Positions 37,513 to 47,535 of a stretch of DNA of 64,000 nucleotides are shown here, in pieces. The notes under the pieces are model-generated. The model ran no database searches, was not told the origin of the DNA, and worked only from the letters and a program-made list of their open reading frames with translations. Made by a program: the position numbers and the translations under genes. The stretch comes from Microbulbifer agarilyticus (GTDB lineage Bacteria > Pseudomonadota > Gammaproteobacteria > Pseudomonadales > Cellvibrionaceae), in contig NZ_JAHVKO010000001.1 in NCBI RefSeq assembly GCF_019800665.1, positions 930,001 to 994,000 on the forward strand. The letters are read 5' to 3'. The first letter of the stretch is position 1; every line of letters begins with the position of its first letter.

Positions 37513-40092
37513 TTAGAAGCGGTAGCCTACTGTCAGGCTGCTCATACGGCCCATACGGTTAACGATGGACGGGGCCTGATTCTGGGTCCAGATAAACGGA
37601 CGGTAGGCACTGGAGGGCGTGTCATCATCCATCAGGTTTTTCACGCTGAGCTGGCCATACCAGTTGTCACCCTCGATACCGGTTACCAGATTGGTATCCC
37701 AGTGATCGTCGATCCACAGGGTGTTCACGGTGTTGATGTAGCGCTTGTCCTTCCATACGGAGCTCAGGTCCATATAAAACTCGGCACCGTTGGCCATGTC
37801 GCGCGAGTAGCGCACGCCCGCATTGAAGGTATTCCGGTAGTTGTTGATCATCGTCTTGCCGGACAGATCACCATCGGAAACCATCAGGTTGCTCATGACT
37901 TCACAGCCGCCGCCCAGAACTGGCAAACAGTATGGGTAAGCGGTTGCATCAAGCCCCATCGCTTCGTAATCCACGTAACCGAAGGTCACACTTTGCACAC
38001 CCTTAACCACTTCCGCATCGTTGAAGGTATAGGCTGAGTGGAAGGCCCAGTTATCGCTGATCTGGAAGGCAGTCTCGATTTCGATACCGCGGATTTCTAC
38101 CGCACCCAGGTTAGTGGTGATCGCCGCAGGAATGGTGGCGCCGTTACTGAACTGGGAGAACTGACGAATATGCTGGTCATCCCAATCGATACGGTAGGCG
38201 GCGATATTCATGTAACCGCGGCCATCCAGAACCGTGCGCTTAGCGCCCAGCTCGAAGGTAAGGTTGGTTTCCGGATCGTAGAGCATTTCGGACTCTACCG
38301 GAGTACCACCATTGATGCCTCCAGACTTGGTACCCTTGGCGATATTCAGATAGAAGTTGGTGTATTCATCGTAGGTGTACGTCGCAATCAGACGCGGAGA
38401 CACCCAATCCCAATCACCTTGAACCTCACCCTGAGCACCGGTGAAGTGCAGAACATTGTTCGCAACCTTGTCTTCACGGGTATAACGCGCTTCCACACCC
38501 ACGTTCAGCTTGTCGGTCACGTCATACGCGAGCGCCGCAAATGCCGAGGTTACTTCAGTGCTGTGGTTGGTCTGGGTAATCTTGGTTGCATTACCGTTCT
38601 CATCTACCGCCAGAATGGAAGATGCAATAGACGCGGAGTTAATCTCATCGCCGAACGGACTGCCGCTCGCCGGCAGTGCACTGGAGGTCAGCCACTGATC
38701 AAGCTCCACTTCTGAATACAGCAAGCCTGCGCTCCACTGCAGCGGGCCAGCATCGTTGGACTGAATGCGGAATTCCTGGCTGAACGCGGTGCGATCATCA
38801 TTGGGCTGACCGCCGTAGTTGTAGGCCATGACATTCAGCAGATAGGCGTTGGTGCCACCCAAATTGACGGTGGCAACATGGTTGGGCATGTCCTCAGTGG
38901 GCGTTACCGGGGAAAAACCGTTGCTTACCGGAATCACCGGGGCAAACACCATGGTAGGCGCCATATAAGCGTTGGCATAGCCTTGCAGGGAGCGGGTCAC
39001 GGTATCCGATGCCGCGGTGATGGAAGTCAGGGTAACGTCGGCAATATCCCAATTCACGCGCAGGCTGTACAAATCGGATTCATTGGTAACCCCGAACGCA
39101 TTGCCAGCGAAACCGTCCGGGTCGGCCGCCTTAGCTTCCCCGTAGTAGGCGCTGGGAGCGCCAGTCACCGCCGCCATGCCGGCTGGCGTCAGAGTGTTCG
39201 CGCCCGGAATATAGTGCACACTCGGAATCAGGAAAGGCGCACCGCCGGTAGCCATGGGATTGATCTCAGCGGCGTGCTCAGCGTTGGGGGTTACTTCGTA
39301 GCCCGCGTTGTGATGCTCGTGCACATCCACATGCGCCACAGAGAGGTCAAGTTCGAGGGAGTCGGTCGGGGTAAACAACACGCGCAGGCGCTGCGCTTCG
39401 TTGTCGATACCGCCCAGATAGGTATCACCCTGCTTGAAGGTAGAACCAGACTCGGAGTCCACCAAATCCAGGCTGACCGCCAGTTTGTCGCCAATGGCGC
39501 TGGCGATACGGGCCTCGACGCCGGACTGGCCTTCCGCACCGGTGGTGGCTTCGATCTTGGCCTCAAATTCTTCGGTAGGCTTGGTGGTGATGTAATTCAT
39601 GGCGCCGGAAAAGGCGTTGCGACCATAGATCGCAGACTGGGGGCCGCGCACCACTTCCACGCGTTCCAGGCCCATCATCGGCATGAAGGTAGAAGCACGG
39701 CCGGAGACATACACACCATCGACAAACATAGCCACGTTGGTGTCGTCACCGATAAGGCCCGGCTGGCTCATACCGCGAATGGTAATAGCGCCGGTAGCGA
39801 TGGTGCCTGAGGAGTCATAAACAAGACCCGGTGAACTGCGCACCACATCGCGCAAGTCCTGCATGGCAGAGCGCTCAATGTCTTTCTCTGAGAAGGCATT
39901 GATGGCCACAGGAATTTCCTGAAGGCTCTCAGTCCGGTTACGGGCGGTGACCGTGACTTCTTCTAATACTGGCTGTCCTCGATTGATGTCACCGTCTTGT
40001 TTGACCGCTTCATCAGAAGCCGCCATAGCGGTTGATGCGAGGCTTCCGGCCACTACCGCAATGTAGAGCGGCTGCTGCTTGAATTTGGACAT
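37513..40092 (-). CDS. TonB-dependent outer-membrane receptor (locus B/C)
   Basis: 859 residues with signal peptide (ends near AMAAS), TonB box (LEEVTVTARNR), plug motifs VPVAINAF-like, LERVEVVRGPQSAIYGRNA and GAMNYITTKPT, and a terminal YRF. The ribosome site is GGAGG. Its plug is very similar to the receptor at 10105, so they are paralogues with perhaps related ligands. A 22-bp imperfect palindrome 160 bp upstream is shared with the two operons of locus C (53465, 61246), so this receptor probably imports the substrate that locus C degrades. Ligand unknown. Confidence 0.92.
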   Translation of the reverse strand: MSKFKQQPLYIAVVAGSLASTAMAASDEAVKQDGDINRGQPVLEEVTVTARNRTESLQEIPVAINAFSEKDIERSAMQDLRDVVRSSPGLVYDSSGTIATGAITIRGMSQPGLIGDDTNVAMFVDGVYVSGRASTFMPMMGLERVEVVRGPQSAIYGRNAFSGAMNYITTKPTEEFEAKIEATTGAEGQSGVEARIASAIGDKLAVSLDLVDSESGSTFKQGDTYLGGIDNEAQRLRVLFTPTDSLELDLSVAHVDVHEHHNAGYEVTPNAEHAAEINPMATGGAPFLIPSVHYIPGANTLTPAGMAAVTGAPSAYYGEAKAADPDGFAGNAFGVTNESDLYSLRVNWDIADVTLTSITAASDTVTRSLQGYANAYMAPTMVFAPVIPVSNGFSPVTPTEDMPNHVATVNLGGTNAYLLNVMAYNYGGQPNDDRTAFSQEFRIQSNDAGPLQWSAGLLYSEVELDQWLTSSALPASGSPFGDEINSASIASSILAVDENGNATKITQTNHSTEVTSAFAALAYDVTDKLNVGVEARYTREDKVANNVLHFTGAQGEVQGDWDWVSPRLIATYTYDEYTNFYLNIAKGTKSGGINGGTPVESEMLYDPETNLTFELGAKRTVLDGRGYMNIAAYRIDWDDQHIRQFSQFSNGATIPAAITTNLGAVEIRGIEIETAFQISDNWAFHSAYTFNDAEVVKGVQSVTFGYVDYEAMGLDATAYPYCLPVLGGGCEVMSNLMVSDGDLSGKTMINNYRNTFNAGVRYSRDMANGAEFYMDLSSVWKDKRYINTVNTLWIDDHWDTNLVTGIEGDNWYGQLSVKNLMDDDTPSSAYRPFIWTQNQAPSIVNRMGRMSSLTVGYRF

Positions 40093-40457
40093 TAGTCCCT
40101 CCGAGGCTCAATTATCTTTTTATTAATGCCTGAGTGGTCTGCAACAACTTCAAGGGTAAATGCATGAACTGGAGTAATCCAAAGTCCCTTTGCTGACGTA
40201 ACCCGTATATGGCTTTTTGTTTACATCGAGAACACAGTAACAAGCAGCAAATGTACTATCAATATAACATTTAACCCGAACTCGCGGATAAATTGAGAAA
40301 AGTCAATTTTCACAGATGTCCAATATCCGGTATTTCCCCCACCTACTGATTCCGCCCAAACAACGGGCGCAACCTGCCCCAAAATCAGCTCTGGAGCACC
40401 AAAATAGGCATCCTTCCCTAACGGTGGTGGCGGCAAAATAAACCAACCTATAAAACT
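40093..40457. other. Upstream region of the TonB receptor
   Basis: 365 bp between the TonB receptor start and the sahH terminator. It holds operator B1 (40252-40273). An open frame of 86 codons on the minus strand (40221-40481) overlaps the operator and has no ribosome site or recognisable motif, so I do not call it a gene. Confidence 0.5.
40252..40273. promoter_or_regulatory. Operator B1 (TonB receptor)
   Basis: TGTACTATCAATATAACATT with two more bases; imperfect dyad built on GTTATAT-N2-ATATAAC. Shared with B2 (53465-53487) and B3 (61246-61267). Its GT...AC ends fit the general HutC-subfamily GntR signature; a HutC-type regulator is encoded at 57920. Confidence 0.65.
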
Positions 40458-40490
40458 AAACCCCCGCCGCGACAATCGCAACGGGGGTTT
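40458..40490 (-). terminator. Terminator of ahcY
   Basis: Stem AAACCCCCG / CGGGGGTTT with an inner GCG / CGC pair; T-rich on the minus-strand side. It lies 25 bp past the ahcY stop. Confidence 0.7.
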
Positions 40491-40514
40491 TGATACCAGA
40501 GAGAAGATATCGCC

Positions 40515-41897
40515 TTAGTATTTGTAGCTGTCAGGCTTGTAAGGCCCCTCAACATCCACGTTAATGTACTCGGCTTGAGTATTAGTCAAGCGGGTTACCA
40601 CACCACCAAAGCCTTCCACCATGTCTTTTGCTACCTCTTCATCCAGCTTCTTGGGCAGCACCTTCACGTACAGTTGTGCCGACTTCTCCGCTTGCGGAAG
40701 GTCTGCAAACTTGCGCTCCCACAGGTAGATTTGGGCCAGAACCTGGTTAGCAAAGGACCCATCCATAATGCGTGAAGGGTGACCAGTCGCGTTGCCAAGG
40801 TTTACCAGACGACCTTCGGACAGCAGGATCAGGTGATCGTTGCTTGCGCGATCGCGGTAGATCTTGTGCACTTGCGGTTTTACTTCTTCCCACTCGTAGT
40901 GCTCGCGCATAAAGGCTGTGTCGATTTCGTTGTCGAAGTGACCGATGTTACAAACCACTGCACCATTTTTCAGAGTCTGCAGCATGGCTGCGTCACACAC
41001 GTTAACGTTGCCGGTAGTGGTAACCAGCAGATCTGTGGTGCCGAGTACCGCGGTATCAATATCGGCGATTTCACCGGTGTTCACGCCATCTTTGTAGGCG
41101 GAAACCACCTCAAAGCCGTCCATACAGGCCTGCATCGCGCAGATTGGGTCGATCTCGGTCACCTTTACGATCATGCCCTCTTGGCGCAAGGACGCGGCAG
41201 ATCCTTTACCCACATCACCGTAGCCAATAACCAGCGCTTTCTTGCCGGACAACAGGTGGTCGGTACCGCGCTTGATCGCATCGTTCAAAGAGTGACGACA
41301 CCCGTACTTGTTGTCGTTTTTGGACTTGGTTACCGCATCGTTTACGTTGATCGCCGGCACCTTCAGCTCGCCTTTGTCCAGCATCTCAATAAGGCGATGC
41401 ACCCCGGTAGTGGTCTCTTCACTGATACCGTGGATGCGATCCAGCAGCGCCGGGTACTTTTCATGGCACAGCTGAGTCAGGTCGCCGCCGTCATCCAGAA
41501 TCATGTTTGCGTCCCAAACATCACTGCCATCTTTTTCGGCCAGTACGGTTTGCTCGATGCACCACCAGAATTCGTCTTCGGTTTCACCCTTCCAGGCAAA
41601 TACCGGAATACCGGCCGCAGCAATCGCCGCGGCAGCGTGATCCTGAGTAGAGAAGATATTGCAGGAAGACCAGCGCACATCTGCCCCAAGCTCCACCAGA
41701 GTCTCAATCAGTACCGCAGTCTGGATGGTCATGTGGATACAACCCATGATCTTGGCGCCTGCCAGCGGCTGCGACTGCTTGTACTTGCGGCGCAACGCCA
41801 TCAGTGCGGGCATCTCCCCTTCTGCGATCGCAATTTCCTTGCGTCCCCACTCCGCCAAGTTGATATCGGCAACTTTGTAGTCTGTAAAATTTGTCAT
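40515..41897 (-). CDS. ahcY: Adenosylhomocysteinase
   Basis: About 460 residues from the ATG at 41897 (GTGGAA upstream; the frame extends 16 codons further but those are not conserved). NAD-dependent hydrolysis of S-adenosylhomocysteine to adenosine and homocysteine. Conserved: [54 protein letters not shown] and the NAD site [16 protein letters not shown]; the tail ends PYKPDSYKY as in the family. It lies downstream of metK, after the metK terminator, so it needs read-through or its own promoter in the 115-bp gap, where I found no SAH riboswitch. Completes the SAM cycle with the operon at 30296. Confidence 0.98.
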   Translation of the reverse strand: MTNFTDYKVADINLAEWGRKEIAIAEGEMPALMALRRKYKQSQPLAGAKIMGCIHMTIQTAVLIETLVELGADVRWSSCNIFSTQDHAAAAIAAAGIPVFAWKGETEDEFWWCIEQTVLAEKDGSDVWDANMILDDGGDLTQLCHEKYPALLDRIHGISEETTTGVHRLIEMLDKGELKVPAINVNDAVTKSKNDNKYGCRHSLNDAIKRGTDHLLSGKKALVIGYGDVGKGSAASLRQEGMIVKVTEIDPICAMQACMDGFEVVSAYKDGVNTGEIADIDTAVLGTTDLLVTTTGNVNVCDAAMLQTLKNGAVVCNIGHFDNEIDTAFMREHYEWEEVKPQVHKIYRDRASNDHLILLSEGRLVNLGNATGHPSRIMDGSFANQVLAQIYLWERKFADLPQAEKSAQLYVKVLPKKLDEEVAKDMVEGFGGVVTRLTNTQAEYINVDVEGPYKPDSYKY

Positions 41898-41982
41898 TTG
41901 TATTTCCACATTCGCTGGTCGGCGAAGGTAAATCGCACACCTCATCCGACCGGCTTGAATAGTATTTTGAGAGAATAAAACC

Positions 41983-42001
41983 CCGGCACGCGTCGTGCCG
42001 G
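41983..42001 (-). terminator. Terminator of metK
   Basis: Perfect 8-bp stem CCGGCACG / CGTGCCGG with a 3-nt loop, followed on the minus strand by GGTTTTATT. 11 bp past the metK stop; separates metK from ahcY. Confidence 0.85.
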
Positions 42002-42011
42002 AGAAACTCAG

Positions 42012-43229
42012 TTATTCGCCCACCGCACGCTGCAGGGCTTCTACCTTGTCGGTCTTTTCCCAGCTGAAAGCGGTAAAGGTTGCTGATTTTTCCTCACCAC
42101 CCTCTTTCCAGGTGTAGGTGTGCTCAAACGGCTCGCGACCAAAGTGCCCGTAAGAAGCCGTCAGCTGATACATCGGATGCTGAAGGTCCAGCACGCGGGT
42201 AATCGCGTATGGACGCAGGTCGAATACCTCGCGAATTGCCTGGATCAGCTGCGCATCAGAAACCTTACCGGTACCAAATGTGTTAACGGATACCGAAGTG
42301 GGCTCAGCAACACCAATCGCATAAGAAACCTGTACTTCACAGCGATCGGCGAGGCCCGCGGCAACGACGTTCTTGGCAACATAACGGCCAGCATAGGCAG
42401 CAGAACGGTCTACTTTTGAAGGGTCTTTACCGGAGAAGGCCCCACCGCCGTGACGAGCCATACCACCGTAGGTGTCTACAATAATTTTACGGCCGGTAAC
42501 GCCTGCATCACCTACCGGGCCACCAATCACAAAATTACCCGTTGGGTTGATGTGGTACTGGGTACCTTCATGCAGAAGCTCGCTCGGCAGCACCTCGAGG
42601 ATGATGTTCTCCATCACCGCAGCCTTGAGTTCTTCTTGAGAAATGTCTGGTGAATGTTGAGTAGACAGTACTACCGCATCAATCGCTTCCGGCTTGCCGT
42701 CTTCGCCATAGCGGAAAGTCACCTGGCTTTTCGCATCAGGACGCAACCACGGCAGGATATTTTTCTTTCTCAGGTAAGACTGACGCTCCACCAGACGGTG
42801 CGAGTAATACACTGGTGCGGGCATCAGGGTCGGGGTTTCGTTAGTGGCATAACCAAACATCAAACCCTGGTCGCCAGCACCCTGATCTTCCGGCTTCGCA
42901 CGGTCAACGCCCTGGTTGATATCGACAGACTGCTTGCCAATGGCATTGATCACTGCACAGGTTGAACCGTCATAGCCCACATCGGAGCTGTTGTAGCCGA
43001 TGCCCGTAATCACATCCCGCACCACGTCTTCCAGGTCGACATAGCAGCTGGTGGTCACCTCACCTACCAACATGGCAAGTCCGGTTTTCACTACGGATTC
43101 AACCGCCACACGGGCGTCCGGATCCCGCGCAATAATTGCATCCAGTACGGCATCGGAAATTTGATCGGCCATTTTGTCCGGGTGACCCTCGGATACAGAC
43201 TCCGAGGTAAAAACGGAATATTCAGACAT
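42012..43229 (-). CDS. metK: S-adenosylmethionine synthetase
   Basis: About 405 residues from ATG 43229 ([19 protein letters not shown]); the frame extends 21 codons further upstream but the family begins here. Makes SAM from methionine and ATP. Conserved: [41 protein letters not shown], and [27 protein letters not shown] 22-bp palindrome at 43317-43338, 88 bp upstream, is shared with the methyltransferase operon, so metK and that operon are probably co-regulated. Followed by a terminator and ahcY. Confidence 0.98.
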   Translation of the reverse strand: MSEYSVFTSESVSEGHPDKMADQISDAVLDAIIARDPDARVAVESVVKTGLAMLVGEVTTSCYVDLEDVVRDVITGIGYNSSDVGYDGSTCAVINAIGKQSVDINQGVDRAKPEDQGAGDQGLMFGYATNETPTLMPAPVYYSHRLVERQSYLRKKNILPWLRPDAKSQVTFRYGEDGKPEAIDAVVLSTQHSPDISQEELKAAVMENIILEVLPSELLHEGTQYHINPTGNFVIGGPVGDAGVTGRKIIVDTYGGMARHGGGAFSGKDPSKVDRSAAYAGRYVAKNVVAAGLADRCEVQVSYAIGVAEPTSVSVNTFGTGKVSDAQLIQAIREVFDLRPYAITRVLDLQHPMYQLTASYGHFGREPFEHTYTWKEGGEEKSATFTAFSWEKTDKVEALQRAVGE

Positions 43230-43316
43230 AGGTGCATCTACCTTATTAATTGCTTTAATGCGGGCGCCGACAACCAGCGGTGAAGACGCCATACACCCAG
43301 TCTACCCACACAGATC

Positions 43317-43338
43317 TACATCAAAATATTTTGATATA
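43317..43338. promoter_or_regulatory. Palindromic operator A2 (metK)
   Basis: Core ATCAAAATATTTTGAT is a perfect 16-bp dyad; with outer bases it matches operator A1 (30213-30234) at 19 of 22 positions. Probably binds the same SAM-cycle regulator. Confidence 0.75.
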
Positions 43339-43460
43339 GCTATTTTTGATAAATCGCAATTTCCCTCCATATCTCACACTTAGGGGCATGTAATCGGCGT
43401 GGAAACCTGAGATATTCACTTCGTCCAATACCAATAAAACCAACGCATCGTAGGCCCTGC

Positions 43461-44906
43461 ATGGATATTTCCGTCGCCCTGTACACCCTGGTAATTTACA
43501 AAGTACTGCTGCTATTGATCGGTTTTTGGTCGCAGCGGCGCACCAGCAATACCAAGGACTATTTTCTCGGTGGGCGCAATCTTGGACCTGTTGTTGCCGC
43601 CATCAGCTACGGCGCGAGCAGCGCTTCGGCGTGGACATTACTCGGTATGAGTGGCGTGGCCTTTGTACTCGGCGTATCCGCGATCTGGATCGCTGCCGGT
43701 GCGGTGTTGGGGTGCATCTTTTCCTGGATATGGATCGCGCCCCGCTTGATGCGCTACACCCGCGACAAGGACCAGATCACCCTCACCAACTTCCTTGCAG
43801 AAGATCAACGCCAGCAAAAATCGGATGCACATCAGGGCGTACGACTGGTCGCTTCCATCGTGATTTTGCTGTCGTTCGTGGTTTACATCGCCGCGCAATT
43901 CCAGGGGGCTGCCACCACATTCTCTTCTGCTTTCGACATGCCGCTTATCGAGAGCCTGATACTGGGGGCTGCGATCATCACCATTTACACCTACCTCGGT
44001 GGCTTCTGGGCGGCCAGTATCACCGACACCGTGCAAGGCGGGCTGATGCTGTTTGCAGCGGTATTACTACCCACCGTTGCATTTATGAATATCGGTGGCT
44101 GGGAGGCGATCCGTCAATCCACGCTGTTCACCCCGGAAGCATGGTCATTGACTGGGAAGAATGTCGGGCTTTCCGCGGTTGGATTTATCGCCGGCAGCCT
44201 GGCTATCGGCATCGGCACATTGGGGCAGCCTCACCTCCTGCACCGCTTTATGGCCCTAAGAGATGCGCGGGCACTTAAGCAGGCGCGGGTGATATCAATC
44301 AGCTGGTTCTCCATCGTATTTCTGAGCATGTTCAGCCTGGGCCTTATGGGCAAGATATTGCTGCCCGACCTGCAAGATCCGGAAACACTGTTCTTCGAGC
44401 TTTCCTCTTTACTCCTGAATCCGTTAGTAGCCGCGGTATTACTCGCCGCAGTGCTGTCCGCAATTATGTCTACTGCCGATAGCATGCTACTCGTAGTAGC
44501 CTCAACAATTTCCTACGACCTCCGGTTGCAACGGCTTATGCCGCAGCGGGCGCTACTGGTATCACGCCTGTCTATGCTGGCGGTCACCGTCGTCGCCGTG
44601 CTAATCGCGCTCTTCTTACCTGCCACTATTTTCGAGCGCGTGCTATTCGCATGGATCGCAATTGGCTCCGCCTTTGGCCCCACCATTTTGGCTCGGCTGG
44701 CGGGGATGCAACTCGCGTCTGCGAGCGTGATGCGTTCCATTGCCACCGGCTTCATACTCGCCGTGGTTCTCTCACTTTTCCCGAATACCACCGGCGATTG
44801 GGCGGAGCGCTTGATCCCGTTTACCGCGGCCACACTGGTACTTTTACTCCCTTTTTTCGCTATGGGGTTGTCCGCACGCGTTAACCGTAAAGAAGCGATT
44901 GAATAA
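43461..44906 (+). CDS. Sodium:solute symporter (SSS family, PutP-like)
   Basis: 481 residues, about 13 membrane segments. KDYFLGGRNLGPVVAAISYGASSASAWTLLGMSGVAF is the SSS signature near helices 1-2, and ADSMLLVVASTISYDL the sodium-site region of helix 8. PutP-like members import proline or other amino acids with sodium; substrate not decidable. Divergent from metK and convergent with the Rieske gene. It could feed the nearby pathway or simply be a neighbour. Confidence 0.88.
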   Translation: MDISVALYTLVIYKVLLLLIGFWSQRRTSNTKDYFLGGRNLGPVVAAISYGASSASAWTLLGMSGVAFVLGVSAIWIAAGAVLGCIFSWIWIAPRLMRYTRDKDQITLTNFLAEDQRQQKSDAHQGVRLVASIVILLSFVVYIAAQFQGAATTFSSAFDMPLIESLILGAAIITIYTYLGGFWAASITDTVQGGLMLFAAVLLPTVAFMNIGGWEAIRQSTLFTPEAWSLTGKNVGLSAVGFIAGSLAIGIGTLGQPHLLHRFMALRDARALKQARVISISWFSIVFLSMFSLGLMGKILLPDLQDPETLFFELSSLLLNPLVAAVLLAAVLSAIMSTADSMLLVVASTISYDLRLQRLMPQRALLVSRLSMLAVTVVAVLIALFLPATIFERVLFAWIAIGSAFGPTILARLAGMQLASASVMRSIATGFILAVVLSLFPNTTGDWAERLIPFTAATLVLLLPFFAMGLSARVNRKEAIE

Positions 44907-44984
44907 CGCGTTAATCGGCTACAAGCGCACTCCAGACACTCCCCTACTCCGGGTTTGATGTGATCTAGCCGCTGTCATACGCAC

Positions 44985-45016
44985 AAAAAAAGCCGCGCAA
45001 ATGCGCGGCTTTTTTG
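44985..45016. terminator. Bidirectional terminator between symporter and Rieske gene
   Basis: Stem AGCCGCGC / GCGCGGCT flanked by A6 on one side and T6 on the other, so it works in both directions for these convergent genes. Confidence 0.9.
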
Positions 45017-45097
45017 TGTTCTAACTTTATGCTCTAGCTTTTGTGCTCTGGCCGTGTTGTCTAAGCTTAGGCGACGCGAGTTGTCGCCCTTGTTTTA

Positions 45098-46273
45098 TCA
45101 GACCGGTTCCGTTGACGCAGGCTCCCCAGCCGGCGCAGCGGCAGCACGTCGGGTCGGCGCAATCAGCGGTACCGTATCCAAAGCCCACTTAAAGTGTGGG
45201 TTCAGGCGGCGCGCCGGTGAAGGAATGGTAAACACCTTTTCTCCTTCGTACGGCTTCATCGCCTTGGTATCGATTTTCCAGCCTTTCTCTTCGATATGCT
45301 TGCGGCGAATCATTCGCCAGGCGCCCATAAACTTGTCCTGCTCTACGGAGACTTCGTTCTCCAGCGACTCTGGCAGATAGTTGGGAGAAAGCTGCGAAAC
45401 AATATCGCCGTCCTCACCGAATACCCGCTTGGTACGCTTTTTCGCACCGCCATCGAAAATAGGCCACTTGAAGAAGTTACGCACCTGCACCGCAAATGAA
45501 CGTGTGGTGTTTTCATCGATCGGCGTGTTCGCATCAAAGATGATCATCTCCATCCAGGAGTTAACCTTGATGTGCAGGCGCACACAGTGCCCTGGCAGAT
45601 AAAACGCCGGGGTTACGTAGGTCGCTGCTTTATCCGCGCGGAAAAGCTTGTTCAGGCCGAAGTTGCCTTCCAGTTGCGGTGGGTAAAGCACATTGTCGGA
45701 GGAACCCCAATACTCACCGCGGTTGACCTTGAGAATTTCATTCTTGTCGGCCATTTCCGGGTAACCGAATCCGGGGTGTACAAATGCGGTATGGGCAATA
45801 TCGATACCGTTCTCTACTACCCGATCAACGGAGCCTTCCCAGTTGTACTCTACTTCGACCGGACGCCAGTTTTCCTTGTCTTCATACTCAGGGAAGTCTG
45901 GGATCGGATAGCGCTCTTCTTCTGGAAGATCACCGAGAAACACCCAAATCATTCCGTAGCGTTCTTCTGTGGGGTAGGCGTCGATACGCGCGCGTTCCGG
46001 GATCGCAGATCCTTCGCCACGGGAGGGAATGAATTGCACCTTACCTTCGGCATCAAACTCCCAGCCATGATACGGGCAGGCAACACAATCACGTTTGGTG
46101 GTCCAACCCTTCGACAGTGAACCCCCGCGGTGGATACAAACATCGCTGAGGCAATTTACCTTGCCGGCTTTGTCCCGAAAAAGGACAAAGTTCTGGCCAA
46201 GCATTTTCACCCGAACAGGTTTGTCTTTTACCGTTTTGGACCACTCCGCCACGTACCAAAGGTTCGTCAACAT
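45098..46273 (-). CDS. Rieske non-heme iron oxygenase, alpha-subunit type
   Basis: 391 residues from ATG 46273, where GAGGTG is the ribosome site. The 2Fe-2S Rieske ligands are C46-x-H48 and C66-x2-H69; the mononuclear iron site reads N155-x2-D158-x2-H161-x4-H166 (NGIDIAHTAFVH). Single-component architecture like vanillate demethylase, TIC55 and pheophorbide a oxygenase; no reductase or small subunit is nearby. The C-terminal EQDKFMGAWRMIRRKHIEEKGW resembles the oxygenase class that includes PaO, which opens the chlorophyll macrocycle. The start lies 107 bp downstream of the CoA-transferase stop, in the same direction; a poor operator-B-like TATTGAT is at 46293. Substrate assignment is inference. 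Confidence 0.8.
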   Translation of the reverse strand: MLTNLWYVAEWSKTVKDKPVRVKMLGQNFVLFRDKAGKVNCLSDVCIHRGGSLSKGWTTKRDCVACPYHGWEFDAEGKVQFIPSRGEGSAIPERARIDAYPTEERYGMIWVFLGDLPEEERYPIPDFPEYEDKENWRPVEVEYNWEGSVDRVVENGIDIAHTAFVHPGFGYPEMADKNEILKVNRGEYWGSSDNVLYPPQLEGNFGLNKLFRADKAATYVTPAFYLPGHCVRLHIKVNSWMEMIIFDANTPIDENTTRSFAVQVRNFFKWPIFDGGAKKRTKRVFGEDGDIVSQLSPNYLPESLENEVSVEQDKFMGAWRMIRRKHIEEKGWKIDTKAMKPYEGEKVFTIPSPARRLNPHFKWALDTVPLIAPTRRAAAAPAGEPASTEPV

Positions 46274-46380
46274 GATTAGCACCTCAGTGTGTTATTGATC
46301 TCGACATTTTTACGTAATGCTGTGCGTCAAAGATCACTTATTTTTCTGATAAGGGTTACGTTTTGTCACGCATTTTCGTG

Positions 46381-47496
46381 TCAGGCTTCCAGACCTGTAT
46401 TAAGTAAACTTTCATTGTGCTCACCCAGTTCAGGCAACCGCGTGTTTACTTGTGCAGGCTCATCAAGAAACTTGATTGGCACCCCAAGGTGCCGGTTCCC
46501 CTGATCATCTTCAAAAACCATTTCACGGCTTTTCAAGTGCGGCTCGTCCAGTGCTTCATGCAATTGACGTACCGGCGACCAGCAAACATCCAGACCATCA
46601 AACCAGGCCTCCCATTCCGCCAGGGTACGGCGGGAAAACTCAGCCTGCAGGAAAGCAATCGCCTCACTCTGCTCACCGGGCGCACGCTTGCAGATTTCTG
46701 CGAGCTCTGGACGCCCTAATTTGGCAAACAGGTTTTCCGCAAACTTCACTTCGCTGCCGCCCAGTGTCAAATAGCAGTCATCACTGGTGCGATAAATTCG
46801 ATACATGGCATTCCCGCCCCAGGAACGCTCATCTTTGACCACCGGGGAGCGGCCTTCGACGAAGACCGGCCCCACCGCATTGGGCAGCCATGCAATCAGG
46901 CTGTCTTGCATGGAGATATCCAGATAGTCGCCTTTCCCGGTCTCGCTACGACGCACTAACGCCATCAGTATGCCCGATAACGCCATCAATGACCCGGCAA
47001 TATCGGCCACAGGCATCGCAGGAGAACACGGCTCACCATTACTCCCCTCATTGAGGAATACCGTTCCGGATTCGGCCTGGATACTGAGATCATGCGCAGG
47101 CTTTAAGCGTTTTTCTCCGGTCTGGCCAAAGGCGGAAATCGAGCAATAGACCAGTCGAGGATTGCGGGCAATGAGGGTCTCGTAGTCCAGCCCCAAGCGA
47201 GCCATTGCCCCGGGACGGAACCCTTCGACAAACACATCGGCGCTATCGATGAGCGCAAGAAGTTGCGCCTTTTGCTCCGGGTCTTTCAGGTTCAGGCAGA
47301 GGCTCTTCTTGCCACGATGGGTGTTTCTGAACCAGACCGCTTCGCCATTTTTGCGCAGCCCAATGTTGCGGGTTGGCTCGCCACTAGGTGGCTCTACCTT
47401 GATCACTTCGGCTCCGTGATCCGCCATCATCATGGTGAGGTGCGGTCCCGGTAGAAAGAGAGAAAGGTCGACGACGCGGATACCTTGTAACTTCAT
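46381..47496 (-). CDS. CaiB/BaiF family III CoA-transferase, copy 1
   Basis: 371 residues. Family III motifs: LQGIRVVDLSLFLPGPHLTMMMADHGAEVIKVEPPSGEP at the N-terminus and the catalytic aspartate in MPVADIAGSLMAL. It moves CoA between dicarboxylates or other acids without a separate ligase. It comes 39 bp after copy 2 and is the eighth gene of the operon starting at 53411. Paralogous CoA-transferases side by side may form a heterodimer or use two acids. Confidence 0.85.
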   Translation of the reverse strand: MKLQGIRVVDLSLFLPGPHLTMMMADHGAEVIKVEPPSGEPTRNIGLRKNGEAVWFRNTHRGKKSLCLNLKDPEQKAQLLALIDSADVFVEGFRPGAMARLGLDYETLIARNPRLVYCSISAFGQTGEKRLKPAHDLSIQAESGTVFLNEGSNGEPCSPAMPVADIAGSLMALSGILMALVRRSETGKGDYLDISMQDSLIAWLPNAVGPVFVEGRSPVVKDERSWGGNAMYRIYRTSDDCYLTLGGSEVKFAENLFAKLGRPELAEICKRAPGEQSEAIAFLQAEFSRRTLAEWEAWFDGLDVCWSPVRQLHEALDEPHLKSREMVFEDDQGNRHLGVPIKFLDEPAQVNTRLPELGEHNESLLNTGLEA

Positions 47497-47535
47497 AAAA
47501 AGACTATCTCTTGTCAGTGCCGATGCGCGCCCTAC

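Noticed and set aside
40221-40481. An 86-codon open frame in the gap before the TonB receptor
   Set aside because: Overlaps operator B1 and the ahcY terminator, with no ribosome site or motif.
40779-41978. A 399-codon open frame antisense to ahcY
   Set aside because: Shadow of a fully conserved adenosylhomocysteinase; no motif or start signal of its own.
41898-42011. SAH riboswitch before ahcY
   Set aside because: The gap contains the metK terminator but not the conserved SAH aptamer sequence as I recall it.
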